50,635 nt of DNA, from the NCBI GenBank assembly GCA_964508715.1, contig CAZDUX010000023.1, forward strand, positions 1-50,635, written 5' to 3'. Positions 32,108 to 40,667 of this stretch are shown here, piece after piece. Both the position numbers and the translations under genes were made by a program. Numbering within the stretch: the stretch's first letter is position 1; each line of letters opens with the position of its first letter. The notes under the pieces are model-generated. The model saw nothing but the letters and a program-made list of their open reading frames with translations. It was not told the DNA's origin and made no database searches. The stretch is from JAKALX01 sp964508715. Lineage in GTDB: Bacteria > Chloroflexota > Dehalococcoidia > Tepidiformales > Tepidiformaceae.

Positions 32108-33524
32108 GAATCCCGTCCACTTCGGCACCGATGGCTGGCGAGCAATCATCGCCGAGACGTTCACTTTCGAGAACGTGCGAGCCTGCTCGCAGGCAATAGC
32201 CGACCACTTCGCTGAGACCTACGGCAAGCAGAAGCCGGTCGTCGTCGGATACGACACCCGGTTCCTTTCGAATGAATTCGCCGATGCGGTGGCGCGGGTG
32301 CTCGCCGGAAACGGCTTCCAGGTAGAACTGGCCGACCGGCCGGCGCCGACTCCGGCACTCAGCTATCGGATCATCGAGATTGGTGCATGCGGTGGCGTGG
32401 TCGTTACGAGCTCGCATAACCCATTCCGATGGAACGGGATCAAGGTGAAGCCTCATTATGGCGGGAGCGCGAGCCCGGAGATCGTGGCGGACATCGAGCG
32501 CCGCGTACCAGCTATCCTGGGCGATCCGACAGCGATCCAGACGGCCGTGGCGTCGACCGATGCCATCCACCGCTTTGACCCGGTCCCAGGCTACCTGGCG
32601 GCGCTCGCGAAGCAGGTCGATGTCCAGCGAATCCGGGCCGCCGGGCTACGCGTGGCACTCGATCCAATGTATGGCGCGGGGGCCGGACTCCTCGGCGAGC
32701 TGCTCAGTGGCGGGAGCACAACGGTGCGGGAGATCCACGCCGACCGGAATCCGCTCTTCCCCGGAATTCGCGCACCCGAGCCAATTGAGGCGAACCTCGG
32801 CGAGTTCATGCTCCTGATGTCGAGCCGCGAGTACAGCGTCGGAATCGCCAACGATGGCGACGCCGACCGCGTGGGGCTCGTGGATGAGCGAGGAGCATAT
32901 GTGGACCAACTTCGGACGTTCGCGCTCCTCGTGAACTACCTGCTCGGCAATCGCGGTATGCGTGGGCCGGTGGTGAAGTCCGTGACAACGACAAACATGG
33001 CTAAGCTGCTGGCCGACCACTACGGTGTGCCCTGCTTCGAGACGCCGGTGGGGTTCAAGCACATCGGGCCGTTGATGATGCGCGAAAATGCACTGATTGG
33101 CGGGGAGGAGAGCGGCGGATACGGCTTCCGCGGCCACCTGCCCGAGCGGGATGGCATTCTCTCCGGGCTCTTCTTGCTCGATTACGTCGCAGCAACGGGC
33201 AAGCCTCCATCGGAGCTGCTGGACGAAGTGTTCGCCATCACCGGGCCGCACTTCTATGAGCGGCTCGACTTCGACCTCGAACCCGGATCCAACGATCGCA
33301 TCAAGGCCACGCTCAATGCCGCGAACCCGGCGGAACTCGCAGGCAAACCAGTCGTCAGCAGTGACCGGACCGATGGCTGGCGGTTTTTCATCGACGAGGG
33401 ATTCCTCCTCCTGCGACTCTCCGGGACGGAACCGTTGCTGCGGATCTACACGGAGGTCACGGAGCAAGCACTCGTGCCACAACTGCTCGAGGCCGGTAAG
33501 CGGCTTGCCGGAATGGGCACTTGA
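32100..33524 (+). CDS. Phosphomannomutase/phosphoglucomutase family protein
   Basis: 474 residues of the alpha-D-phosphohexomutase family. FGTDGWRAIIAE opens the protein. The phosphoserine loop is GVVVTSSHNPFRWNGIK (S105). The metal loop is NDGDADRVGLVDE, the sugar loop GGEESGGYGFRGHLPERDG, and the phosphate-binding end SGTEPLLRIYTE. It interconverts hexose 6- and 1-phosphates. ATG at 32100 overlaps the end of the nucleotidyltransferase gene by eight bases; ATGs at 32088 and 32091 are alternatives. Its own stop overlaps the isomerase start. Confidence 0.92.
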   Translation: MNENPVHFGTDGWRAIIAETFTFENVRACSQAIADHFAETYGKQKPVVVGYDTRFLSNEFADAVARVLAGNGFQVELADRPAPTPALSYRIIEIGACGGVVVTSSHNPFRWNGIKVKPHYGGSASPEIVADIERRVPAILGDPTAIQTAVASTDAIHRFDPVPGYLAALAKQVDVQRIRAAGLRVALDPMYGAGAGLLGELLSGGSTTVREIHADRNPLFPGIRAPEPIEANLGEFMLLMSSREYSVGIANDGDADRVGLVDERGAYVDQLRTFALLVNYLLGNRGMRGPVVKSVTTTNMAKLLADHYGVPCFETPVGFKHIGPLMMRENALIGGEESGGYGFRGHLPERDGILSGLFLLDYVAATGKPPSELLDEVFAITGPHFYERLDFDLEPGSNDRIKATLNAANPAELAGKPVVSSDRTDGWRFFIDEGFLLLRLSGTEPLLRIYTEVTEQALVPQLLEAGKRLAGMGT

Positions 33525-34579
33525 GCCTGCTCGACGATCCGGCACTCCTGGCGCTCGATGCGTCGGACATGTTCGGCCGAATCCGTGACCTTGGCACCGA
33601 GTTGGCCAGGGCCTGGGACGAGACCGCCGAGATGGAGATCCCGCCATCCGCCGCTGACGCAACCTGCATTGTGATCGCCGGGATGGGGGGTTCGGCCACC
33701 GCCGGTGACTACTTCACGGCACTCTGCACCGATACGTCGGAGATTCCCGTCTCAGTGGTACGCGGCTACGCTCTTCCTAATTATGTGAACGACCGGAGTG
33801 TCGTGGTGATTTCGTCCTACAGCGGCAACACGGAGGAATCGCTGAGCTGCTACGACGATGCCTGGAAGCGCGGCGCGACCGTCATCGCCACAACGACCGG
33901 GGGGAGGCTTGCTGAGCGCGCCGCCAGCGACGGTGTCGTGGTGCACCGTATTAGCTATCACGCTGCACCACGGGCCGCAATCGCGCACAGCCTCGCACCG
34001 CTCCTGCGGATGGGCGTCCAGATGGGTGTTTGCGCACTCGACGATGGCCAGGTGAACGCTGCCGGAGCGCTCCACCGCGAGTGGGTGGAGCGCGAGTTCG
34101 TGCCCGGGATTCCACACGGCCGCAATGGTGCGAAGCAGCTCGCCAACGATCTGCAGGGGAGGGTCGCACTGGTTATCGGCGCAGAGCACCTGGGCTCGGT
34201 GGCTTCACGATTCAAGAATCAGCTTGCGGAAAACGGCAAGTCGCTCGCCGGTGCAGATACGCTTCCCGAGGCCGACCACAACCTGATCGTCGGCCTTGGG
34301 ACAGGCACGAAGGCAGCGGAGTATCTCTCGTTAGTAACACTCGAGTCATCGCTCTATGACCGAAGAACGCGCAAGCGCTTCGAGGTTACCGCGTCGCTCT
34401 TTGCAGAGACCGGGATTCCAGTGCACCGGTTAGAAGTAGGTGGCTCAACGATCCTCGAACAGCTTCTGCTTGCTACGGCATGGGGTGATTACGTCTCGTG
34501 CTACCTGGCGTTGTTGCATGGTACCGACCCGAGCCCCGTACCACAGATTGACCGTCTGAAGGCGGCCCTCGCGGGCTGA
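33521..34579 (+). CDS. Bifunctional phosphoglucose/phosphomannose isomerase
   Basis: 352 residues with the SIS-domain isomerase pattern of the PGI/PMI family: IVIAGMGGSATAGDYF, then SVVVISSYSGNTEESLSCYDDA, and ATTTGGRLAE. The C-terminal half has ENGKSLAGADTLPEADHNLIVGL with the catalytic Glu and His region. It interconverts fructose-6-phosphate, glucose-6-phosphate and mannose-6-phosphate. The start is TTG at 33521, whose last bases overlap the TGA of the mutase gene (TTGA); SLLDDPALLALDASDMF fits the family N-terminus. With the two upstream genes it completes a route from fructose-6-phosphate to activated mannose. Confidence 0.9.
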   Translation: MSLLDDPALLALDASDMFGRIRDLGTELARAWDETAEMEIPPSAADATCIVIAGMGGSATAGDYFTALCTDTSEIPVSVVRGYALPNYVNDRSVVVISSYSGNTEESLSCYDDAWKRGATVIATTTGGRLAERAASDGVVVHRISYHAAPRAAIAHSLAPLLRMGVQMGVCALDDGQVNAAGALHREWVEREFVPGIPHGRNGAKQLANDLQGRVALVIGAEHLGSVASRFKNQLAENGKSLAGADTLPEADHNLIVGLGTGTKAAEYLSLVTLESSLYDRRTRKRFEVTASLFAETGIPVHRLEVGGSTILEQLLLATAWGDYVSCYLALLHGTDPSPVPQIDRLKAALAG

Positions 34580-34631
34580 TGCGGGCACGTCTTTCGCCGG
34601 CCTTGCATGCCAAGCGCTATCCTGTGTGGTA

Positions 34632-35882
34632 ATGCCGTTTCCAGGGCCTGTAGCCGCCGCAGCCTCTCCGGAGTACCGCCCGTGGCGGCCAGCGTTCTGG
34701 GTACTCGCCCTGGTGGCTGCAGCAGGGATTGGGCTGCCGCTGGGCGCGCTCCTGAGTGTCCTCTGGCCCCGGGACGCCCTGGCGCCCTATGAGTATCACC
34801 TGTGGCGCTGGGAAGCGAACGGAATTGTCAACAACCTGTTTGCCCGCATAGGGATCGGGCCGGACCCTTCCGACAGCACCGGGCAGGAGGCCGTTACGCA
34901 CTATTTCGCACTCACGAGTGCGATTCGCGCAGAGGAATCCCGGGCGGAGCCCGATGTAGTGGCGCTTGATGCCCTCGAAAGCCAGCGTTCGCAGTACGAG
35001 AACACCGTTGAGCGGCTGATTGAGCGGTATATCGGTGAAGCGGTGACCAGCGCCGGGCTTCAGCGGGGGCTGCCGTTGTTCAACGCCGTCCGCCTGACAT
35101 GGCCACCGGTTGACTTCGAACTCACCACGCCGCCCCAGCTACTCGTTCGCTCGCCCCGAACTGTGGTCCGGCGCGAAGGCGACACGCTGCTCGAAAACGG
35201 GCTAAGCCTGTCGGAGATCCAGAAGATCGAAGCGGAGACCACCGATGCCGATACAGTCTCCATCGTTGTACCCATCGGCGGGATAGCAGCGTATCCGGCT
35301 ATCGTCCGTGACGACCGGTCGTATGACTCATTGCTCGATACGGCGGCACATGAGTGGACGCATCACTACCTGGCATTCTTTCCACTCGGGGAGCAATGGG
35401 GAAAAGGCGGAGATGCTGAGACGCTGAACGAAACGACCGCGAACATCGCCGGGCGGGAGATCGCCAACCTCATTCGGAAACACCACCCGGTTTCCCTCCC
35501 GCAAGGGCAGGATGGGAGCGCACCGCCCATGCCAGCGCCAACGGCCGACTACGACAAGGAGATGCGTGCGCTGCGCCTCCGGGTCGACGACCTGTTGAGA
35601 CAGGGCAAGGTGGAAGAGGCTGAAAAGGCGATGGAGGACACACGCCAGTACCTGGCCGAGCACGGCATCGTCATCCGGAAGATCAACCAGGCATACTTCG
35701 CGTTCTATGGCACATACGGTGACACGGCAGCATCGTCGAGCCCGGTGGGCCCGAAGATCGAGCGAGTCTGGTCACTCACGAATGATGTCGGCCGGTTCCT
35801 GCGGGTGATGCGAGACGTAACGAGCGCCGGTGACCTCGACCGGGCGATCGCGACCCTCCAGGCTGGGAACACTCCGGGCTAA
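34632..35882 (+). CDS. Membrane-anchored zinc metalloprotease-like protein
   Basis: 416 residues. One membrane segment lies at about 22-46. A soluble part follows, with TAAHEWTHHYLAFFPLG holding the zinc-binding H240-E241-x-x-H244, and ETLNETTANIAGREI holding the probable third ligand E267, the gluzincin arrangement. A helical region with charged repeats (VDDLLRQGKVEEAEKAMEDTRQYL) follows. The domain probably faces outward. Substrate unknown. ATG at 34632 is used; GTG at 34626 is also in frame. Confidence 0.75.
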   Translation: MPFPGPVAAAASPEYRPWRPAFWVLALVAAAGIGLPLGALLSVLWPRDALAPYEYHLWRWEANGIVNNLFARIGIGPDPSDSTGQEAVTHYFALTSAIRAEESRAEPDVVALDALESQRSQYENTVERLIERYIGEAVTSAGLQRGLPLFNAVRLTWPPVDFELTTPPQLLVRSPRTVVRREGDTLLENGLSLSEIQKIEAETTDADTVSIVVPIGGIAAYPAIVRDDRSYDSLLDTAAHEWTHHYLAFFPLGEQWGKGGDAETLNETTANIAGREIANLIRKHHPVSLPQGQDGSAPPMPAPTADYDKEMRALRLRVDDLLRQGKVEEAEKAMEDTRQYLAEHGIVIRKINQAYFAFYGTYGDTAASSSPVGPKIERVWSLTNDVGRFLRVMRDVTSAGDLDRAIATLQAGNTPG

Positions 35883-35895
35883 CAGGACACACACG

Positions 35896-36171
35896 ATGGA
35901 AGTCTCGTTCTACGCCACCCTTCGCGGCATCGTCGGCACCAGGAAGGTACCGTTCGAGTTGCCCGACGGTGCGACCGTCCAGACACTCCTAGATGCCGTC
36001 GGCGACCGGTATCCGGCGATCAGGGAGCTCATCTGGAACACCGACGGGAGCCTGAGCGACTACATCAAGGTATTCGTCGATGGGCGTGAATCGCGTCATC
36101 TCCAGGGGCTCGAGACGCCGGTGCTGGCAACCTCGACGATCGATATCTTCCCGCCCGCGGCCGGCGGATGA
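35896..36171 (+). CDS. moaD: MoaD/ThiS family sulfur-carrier protein
   Basis: 91 residues. The beta-grasp fold is evident: VSFYATLRGIVGTRKVPFEL, then DGATVQTLLDAVGDRYPAI, YIKVFVDGRE and STIDIFPPAAGG. The C-terminal Gly-Gly is the thiocarboxylation site through which MoaD gives sulfur to molybdopterin. It sits 2.3 kb from the convergent aldehyde oxidoreductase gene. ATG at 35896 follows AGGA. Its stop overlaps the start of a small gene that looks like the C-terminal domain of Thermus MoaD-related proteins. Confidence 0.9.
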   Translation: MEVSFYATLRGIVGTRKVPFELPDGATVQTLLDAVGDRYPAIRELIWNTDGSLSDYIKVFVDGRESRHLQGLETPVLATSTIDIFPPAAGG

Positions 36172-36416
36172 GGCGGCTCGAGGTCCGGCTCCTTTCAGCG
36201 AGCCAGTTGATCGGCTACCTCGTCCGCGATCTCGGCGGCGCCGACCACGGAGATGGGACTGTCACCGGTGAGGGCTGGACCGCACGATTCATCGAGGGTG
36301 AGCCGGCGACCGGCCACCATGCACGAATTCCAGTGCTGTTCATCGAGTTCGAGGGGCCATCCGAAGAGACGGCGACGAGCTTCATGATGCGCATGACGAT
36401 GCGCGGGGGCGGGTAG
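36168..36416 (+). CDS. DUF1952-like partner of MoaD
   Basis: 82 residues. LEVRLLSASQLIGYLVRDLGG, then GEGWTARFIEGEPATGHHARIPVLFIEFEG and a Gly-rich end. The layout recalls the C-terminal domain (DUF1952) that is fused to MoaD in Thermus MoaD-related protein. I base this on remembered architecture and a by-eye resemblance, so it needs a profile search. ATG overlaps the moaD stop (ATGA), so the two are made together. Function unknown. Confidence 0.6.
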   Translation: MRRLEVRLLSASQLIGYLVRDLGGADHGDGTVTGEGWTARFIEGEPATGHHARIPVLFIEFEGPSEETATSFMMRMTMRGGG

Positions 36417-36417
36417 C

Positions 36418-36445
36418 TTGTCCCGGCCACACCCTTCCGTACAAT
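36418..36445 (+). promoter_or_regulatory. Candidate promoter of the DUF2207 gene
   Basis: TTGTCC (36418-36423), 16 bases, then TACAAT (36440-36445). The start codon GTG at 36453 is at or next to the expected transcription start, so the mRNA could be leaderless. Confidence 0.45.
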
Positions 36446-36452
36446 CGCGGCG

Positions 36453-38435
36453 GTGAAGGTCGTTCGTACCGGCCTGCGGATCGTCCTGTGGCTGGCGGCC
36501 ATCATCCTTGCGTTTGGCGCGTGCGCACTCATCGTGCTCGCGGCGGCCGCATGTGTGTCGGGAGTCTCGACCGAGCCGTTGCGCGGGACCGCGAACACCT
36601 CGATGGAGGCCGGCTGGGAAGTCACGAACTTCGATGCGAACTACCTGGTAGATGCTTCGGGGACGATTTCCGTCGACGAACGGATTGACGTCGACTTCCA
36701 TTCGCTCCAGAAGCACGGGATCTTCCGTGATCTATTCTGGCGGGTTGATTGCAGCCCTGCGCGAACCGGTGAGGAGGCACGCATCTCGAGCTGTCCCACG
36801 GGGGGCTATCGGACGTATGACATCAAAGTCACAGGCGTGACAGACGCGCAGGGCACCGCCCGAACGTACGAGAGCAGTTCCATCGGAGATACCTTCCGTA
36901 TCAGGATCGGCGACGCGGACACATTCGTCTCTGGCGCACAGAGCTACCAGGTTTCGTACACAGTACGCGGGGCGCTGGACTCCTACACCAACCACGATGA
37001 GCTGTACTGGAATGCAAGCGGCGCGTGGCCCGTTCCGATCCTGGCGTTTCATGCGAGCATGACCTTGCCATCAGGCTCGTTGAGTGAGGTGCGTTGCTTC
37101 CAGGGTGTCTCCACCGTGAGCCGCGGCTGCGCCGCCGACGGGACGGGCAGTCCGACCGCCGATTTCCGGTCAACGACCCGGCTCGAACGACGCGACCAGG
37201 TGACTATCCTCGCAACCTTCTCGCATGGAATTGTGACCGTGCCCCAACCGCTCCTCTGGCACGGTGAGAGCTTTCGCGACTTCTATACCCTCGACGCGTT
37301 CGAACTCGGAGGCTCAATCGCCATCGGGCTCGCGGCAGCGCTCGTGCTCGCAGCGCTCTGGTGGCGGGATGGACGCGACTACGTGTACAAGACCGTGTTC
37401 TATTTGACACACGACGTCGCTCAACATCGAAGGCCACTATTCGGGGGGCCGCCAGTGGTGGTCGAGTTCACACCGCCCGACGGCCTGCGCCCGGGACACA
37501 TGGGATTCCTGCTGGACGAACGGCCCGACACGCTCGACATCACCGCAACCATCGTCGACCTCGCGGTCCGCGGCTACCTTTCGATCGAGGAGATGACGGG
37601 ACGAAGAGCATTCTCCGGGGGAAAGGACTGGCGGCTGACGAAACTCAAGGATGGTGACAAGCAACTCCTCGGTTTCGAACAGGTCACGCTCGACGCGTTG
37701 TTTTCCGAGGGTGTGTTCGGTCGAAGAAAGAAGCCAGCCACGCGGGTTCGGCTCTCCGAACTACGATTTCACTTCTCTTCGCGGCTGCAGAGTATCCAGG
37801 AGGCGCTCTATGCGGATGCCGCCCGGCACGAATGGTTCGTCGGTGATCCCCGGAAGGCGAAAGCGGCCTGGGTCATGCCGTCTGTCGTGCTGACACTCGC
37901 CGGACTGGCGTTGTGCTTCCTGGCGGGTATTACTATCGGGCGGGCGCTGCTATTCAATGCAGTACCGGTCGCGGGGCTCGCAATGATACCGCTCTCGCAC
38001 ACCCTGTCGCGGCGCACAGCCACGGGGAGTGAAGCGCTGCGGCGCGTCCTTGGGTTCCGGCTCTACATCGAAACTGCCGAGACGCGGCAGCAGGAGTTCA
38101 ACGAGAAGGCGAACATCTTTGCTCGTTACCTTCCTTACGCAATCGTCTTCGGGAGCGTGACGAAGTGGGCACGCGCATTCCGCGGACTCGATGATGAGAT
38201 TGGGCAATCGATGGATTGGTATTCGGGGGGCGATGTCGCACGGGGATTCGCGGTGACGGCGTTCTCGAGCTCGCTCGCCCAGATGGCATCCGGCATGAAC
38301 GAGACTCTATCGGCAGTGCCGGCACCGGTAAGTTCGGGGGGTTCAAGCCACTCGGGCAGCAGCTTCACCGGCTTTAGCGGAGGGGGTGGCTTTTCGGGTG
38401 GAGGTGGCGGTGGGGGCGGTGGAGGGAGCTGGTAG
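36453..38435 (+). CDS. DUF2207 domain-containing membrane protein
   Basis: 660 residues. An N-terminal signal or anchor helix (about 9-35) is followed by a large exported beta-rich domain with VDASGTISVDERIDVDFHSL and GIFRDLFWRVDC, the DUF2207 signature. A membrane helix near 290, a cytoplasmic segment, and a helix pair around 475-515 come next. The end is a Gly-Ser-rich tail, GGGFSGGGGGGGGGGSW-like, very typical of this family. Function is unknown. It starts with GTG at 36453 without a ribosome site. It ends at a large bidirectional hairpin. Confidence 0.87.
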   Translation: MKVVRTGLRIVLWLAAIILAFGACALIVLAAAACVSGVSTEPLRGTANTSMEAGWEVTNFDANYLVDASGTISVDERIDVDFHSLQKHGIFRDLFWRVDCSPARTGEEARISSCPTGGYRTYDIKVTGVTDAQGTARTYESSSIGDTFRIRIGDADTFVSGAQSYQVSYTVRGALDSYTNHDELYWNASGAWPVPILAFHASMTLPSGSLSEVRCFQGVSTVSRGCAADGTGSPTADFRSTTRLERRDQVTILATFSHGIVTVPQPLLWHGESFRDFYTLDAFELGGSIAIGLAAALVLAALWWRDGRDYVYKTVFYLTHDVAQHRRPLFGGPPVVVEFTPPDGLRPGHMGFLLDERPDTLDITATIVDLAVRGYLSIEEMTGRRAFSGGKDWRLTKLKDGDKQLLGFEQVTLDALFSEGVFGRRKKPATRVRLSELRFHFSSRLQSIQEALYADAARHEWFVGDPRKAKAAWVMPSVVLTLAGLALCFLAGITIGRALLFNAVPVAGLAMIPLSHTLSRRTATGSEALRRVLGFRLYIETAETRQQEFNEKANIFARYLPYAIVFGSVTKWARAFRGLDDEIGQSMDWYSGGDVARGFAVTAFSSSLAQMASGMNETLSAVPAPVSSGGSSHSGSSFTGFSGGGGFSGGGGGGGGGGSW

Positions 38436-38442
38436 GCCGGGA

Positions 38443-38484
38443 AGCAGTGAGGCCCCTTCCAGCACTGGGAAGGGCCTCACTGCT
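38443..38484. terminator. Bidirectional hairpin between DUF2207 and AOR genes
   Basis: AGCAGTGAGGCCC (from 38443) pairs with GGGCCTCACTGCT (to 38484). The stem continues through TTCC/GGAA past one bulged base, giving about 17 pairs around a short loop. It lies between two convergent genes. There is no long T-run on either side. Confidence 0.7.
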
Positions 38485-38502
38485 AATGACAGCGCCGAAG
38501 CG

Positions 38503-40317
38503 TTAGAGGACCGCGAGCTCCCTGAGCTTCTCGTCAGGAACGACACCGTCCTTCCAGCCGCGGACGTCGTAGTACTCGATGAGCATCTTGTCGAGTTCAC
38601 AGACCTGCCCCATCGAACCCTGGGAGTTTGAAGGCTCATCGGTGAAGCGTCTTGGCAGATAGTCGGAGCCTTCGCGGAAGCCAGCCTGGTTGTTGTAGTG
38701 GCGTTCGAGGTTGTAGATGCGTTCGCCGGTGGTCAGGGCGTCGTTCATATCGAACTTGTCGAGGCCAACCATGACACGATACTGCTCGGCGTACTCCTCG
38801 GGGCCTTCAGCGAACGCGCTGAACTTGCAGAGGTCGAGGCTGTCGCTGAAGGCGTGGATGTCCTGGAGGAGCTTGAGCAGTTCCCCCTTTCCCTCCCAGG
38901 CCAGGGGATCGGTCTTGAGGCCGATGACGCCGAGTTCGCTCGCGGGGCTGTAGCCGCGGAGATGGCAGGCGCCTCGATTCGAGGTCGCGTAGCCCAGCCC
39001 CATACCCTTGAGGCCCCGCGGATCATAGGCCGGGGTTGCCTGGCCTTTCACGGTCATTGCGAGTTCCGGGTGGCCGAGCGACTTCACGAACGGGTCGATT
39101 CCATCGGCGAGCCTCGCGCCCTTGCCTTTGCGGAAGGCGACCTCGCGGATGGTCTCGATCATGTCGTCCCTGGCGCCCCAGGCGAGCCCTTCGCTGGCGG
39201 GGATGTATTCACGCTGGGTGGCTTCCATCATCGCTGAGAGTGCCTGGCCGATTTCGATGGCGTCGAGGCCAAGGTCGTTCGTCATGTCGATCATGAAGGC
39301 GACCGAGTTGATGTCATCGTTGCCGCAGTTGGCGCCCAGCGACCATGCGGGCTCGTACTCGACCGACTCCATCTTCACCTTATACGGGCCGTCGGTTACC
39401 TCAACCTCCTTCTTGCAGGCAACGGGGCAGGCATGGCAGGTAGGGTCATGGATGAGAATCGTCTCCTTGACGTACTCACCGGAAAGTTTCTCGGCATTAT
39501 CGAAGTGCGTCTCCTGGCTGTTACGGGCGCCGAGAGCACCAATCGTGTTGGAGACGTTCATCAGCATGTTCGTACCGTAGAGCGAGAGGCCACCCTTGCG
39601 CGGTGACGTGATGGTGGACTCGTCCATGATCTTGCCGAGTGCCGCCCGGTGCGCTTCCTTCCACTCATCGCGATTCGCGGCACGAGGATAGTTGCGAGCA
39701 GCCTTGATGACGATTGCCTTGAGGTTCTTCGAGCCACCGACACAGCCGGTGCCTCCGCGGCCGGCCGCGCGGTCGTTTTCGTTCATCCACGCAGAGAACT
39801 TCACGAGGTTCTCGCCCGCCTGGCCAATGGCCTCGACCGAGATATCACCGCCGCCATGGCGCTCCCGGAGGATCTGGATGGTCTCGTGGGCGCCCTTGCC
39901 CCAGAGGTCGGAGGCGTCACGGATCTCGACCTTACCGTTTTCGACAACGGCGTAGACCGGACCATTCGCCCTTCCGGTGAAGATGAGCGCGTCGAAACCA
40001 GCCCAGCGCAGGCGCGCAGCGGTCCAGCCACCCTGGTGGCTATCCGTGACAGTGCCCGTGAGGGGGCTCTTGGTCACGACGGCGAGGCGTCCGCTCATCG
40101 TCGCTTCCGACCCGGTGAGCGGGCCGTTCATGAAGCAGAGCGGGTTCTCCGGGGAAAGAGGGTCGATAGCCGGGCCTGCTTCATACACGTACCGGACGCC
40201 GAGACCACGTCCACCGACGTACTTCCGCGCCCATTCTTCCGGAATCGGACGGTAGTCGACTGTGCGCGAGGTGAGGTCCACATGGCCCACCCGGCCCGCA
40301 TATCCGCCAAGAGACAT
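38503..40317 (-). CDS. Aldehyde:ferredoxin oxidoreductase family protein
   Basis: 604 residues, the usual length. The N-terminal domain has YVGGRGLGVRYVYEAG and MSGRLAVVTKSPLTG. The pterin region has AAGRGGTGCVGGSKNLKAI. The [4Fe-4S] ligands are C294-x2-C297-x3-C301 and C497. The family uses a tungsten (less often molybdenum) bis-pterin to oxidise aldehydes to acids with ferredoxin. The aldehyde is unknown. ATG at 40317 has GGAGGAAGGG directly before it; the open frame extends upstream without homology. Its leader is rich in alternative hairpins. MoaD is encoded nearby on the other strand. Confidence 0.94.
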   Translation of the reverse strand: MSLGGYAGRVGHVDLTSRTVDYRPIPEEWARKYVGGRGLGVRYVYEAGPAIDPLSPENPLCFMNGPLTGSEATMSGRLAVVTKSPLTGTVTDSHQGGWTAARLRWAGFDALIFTGRANGPVYAVVENGKVEIRDASDLWGKGAHETIQILRERHGGGDISVEAIGQAGENLVKFSAWMNENDRAAGRGGTGCVGGSKNLKAIVIKAARNYPRAANRDEWKEAHRAALGKIMDESTITSPRKGGLSLYGTNMLMNVSNTIGALGARNSQETHFDNAEKLSGEYVKETILIHDPTCHACPVACKKEVEVTDGPYKVKMESVEYEPAWSLGANCGNDDINSVAFMIDMTNDLGLDAIEIGQALSAMMEATQREYIPASEGLAWGARDDMIETIREVAFRKGKGARLADGIDPFVKSLGHPELAMTVKGQATPAYDPRGLKGMGLGYATSNRGACHLRGYSPASELGVIGLKTDPLAWEGKGELLKLLQDIHAFSDSLDLCKFSAFAEGPEEYAEQYRVMVGLDKFDMNDALTTGERIYNLERHYNNQAGFREGSDYLPRRFTDEPSNSQGSMGQVCELDKMLIEYYDVRGWKDGVVPDEKLRELAVL

Positions 40318-40329
40318 CCCTTCCTCCGT

Positions 40330-40511
40330 GGGGCGAATCGCCCCGTGATCGGGGTAGACTCTACAATGTGGCATAAGGCAAAGCGATATGTCGGCCATAG
40401 CCTATCGCAGGGCCCCAGGTTGATATCGATCGGCGCACGCAAGGTTGCCTGCCACTATTGGTGGCAGGCCCTGTGCCTACCGAGATGGCAAACCTGTTTG
40501 CAGTAAACAGG
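40330..40511 (-). promoter_or_regulatory. Structured leader of the AOR gene with mutually exclusive hairpins
   Basis: No gene lies between 40318 and 40667. Next to the AOR ribosome site, hairpin GGGGC/GCCCC (40330-40344) and hairpin CCCCG/CGGGG (40341-40354) compete for bases 40341-40344. Further up, GCCTGCCAC/GTGGCAGGC (40447-40469) competes with a 7-bp stem (40463-40481) for 40463-40469. Two further stems are GCGATA/TATCGC (40383-40408) and CCTGTTT/AAACAGG (40493-40511). The layout is that of a switching RNA. I cannot match it to Moco/Tuco or any other known class. Confidence 0.4.
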
Positions 40512-40667
40512 AGCAGACGGCCATGACGGGCACGTACGCAACATCGTGATACGGTGCAGGAGAGCATATCCACGGTTCCAGGGCCTCCCAGCGTCTCACC
40601 GGCCGGTACGATGGGGCATTCCCGAAGAAGACCGGCCACGCACCGCATCTGACGCCGAGGTACCGGC

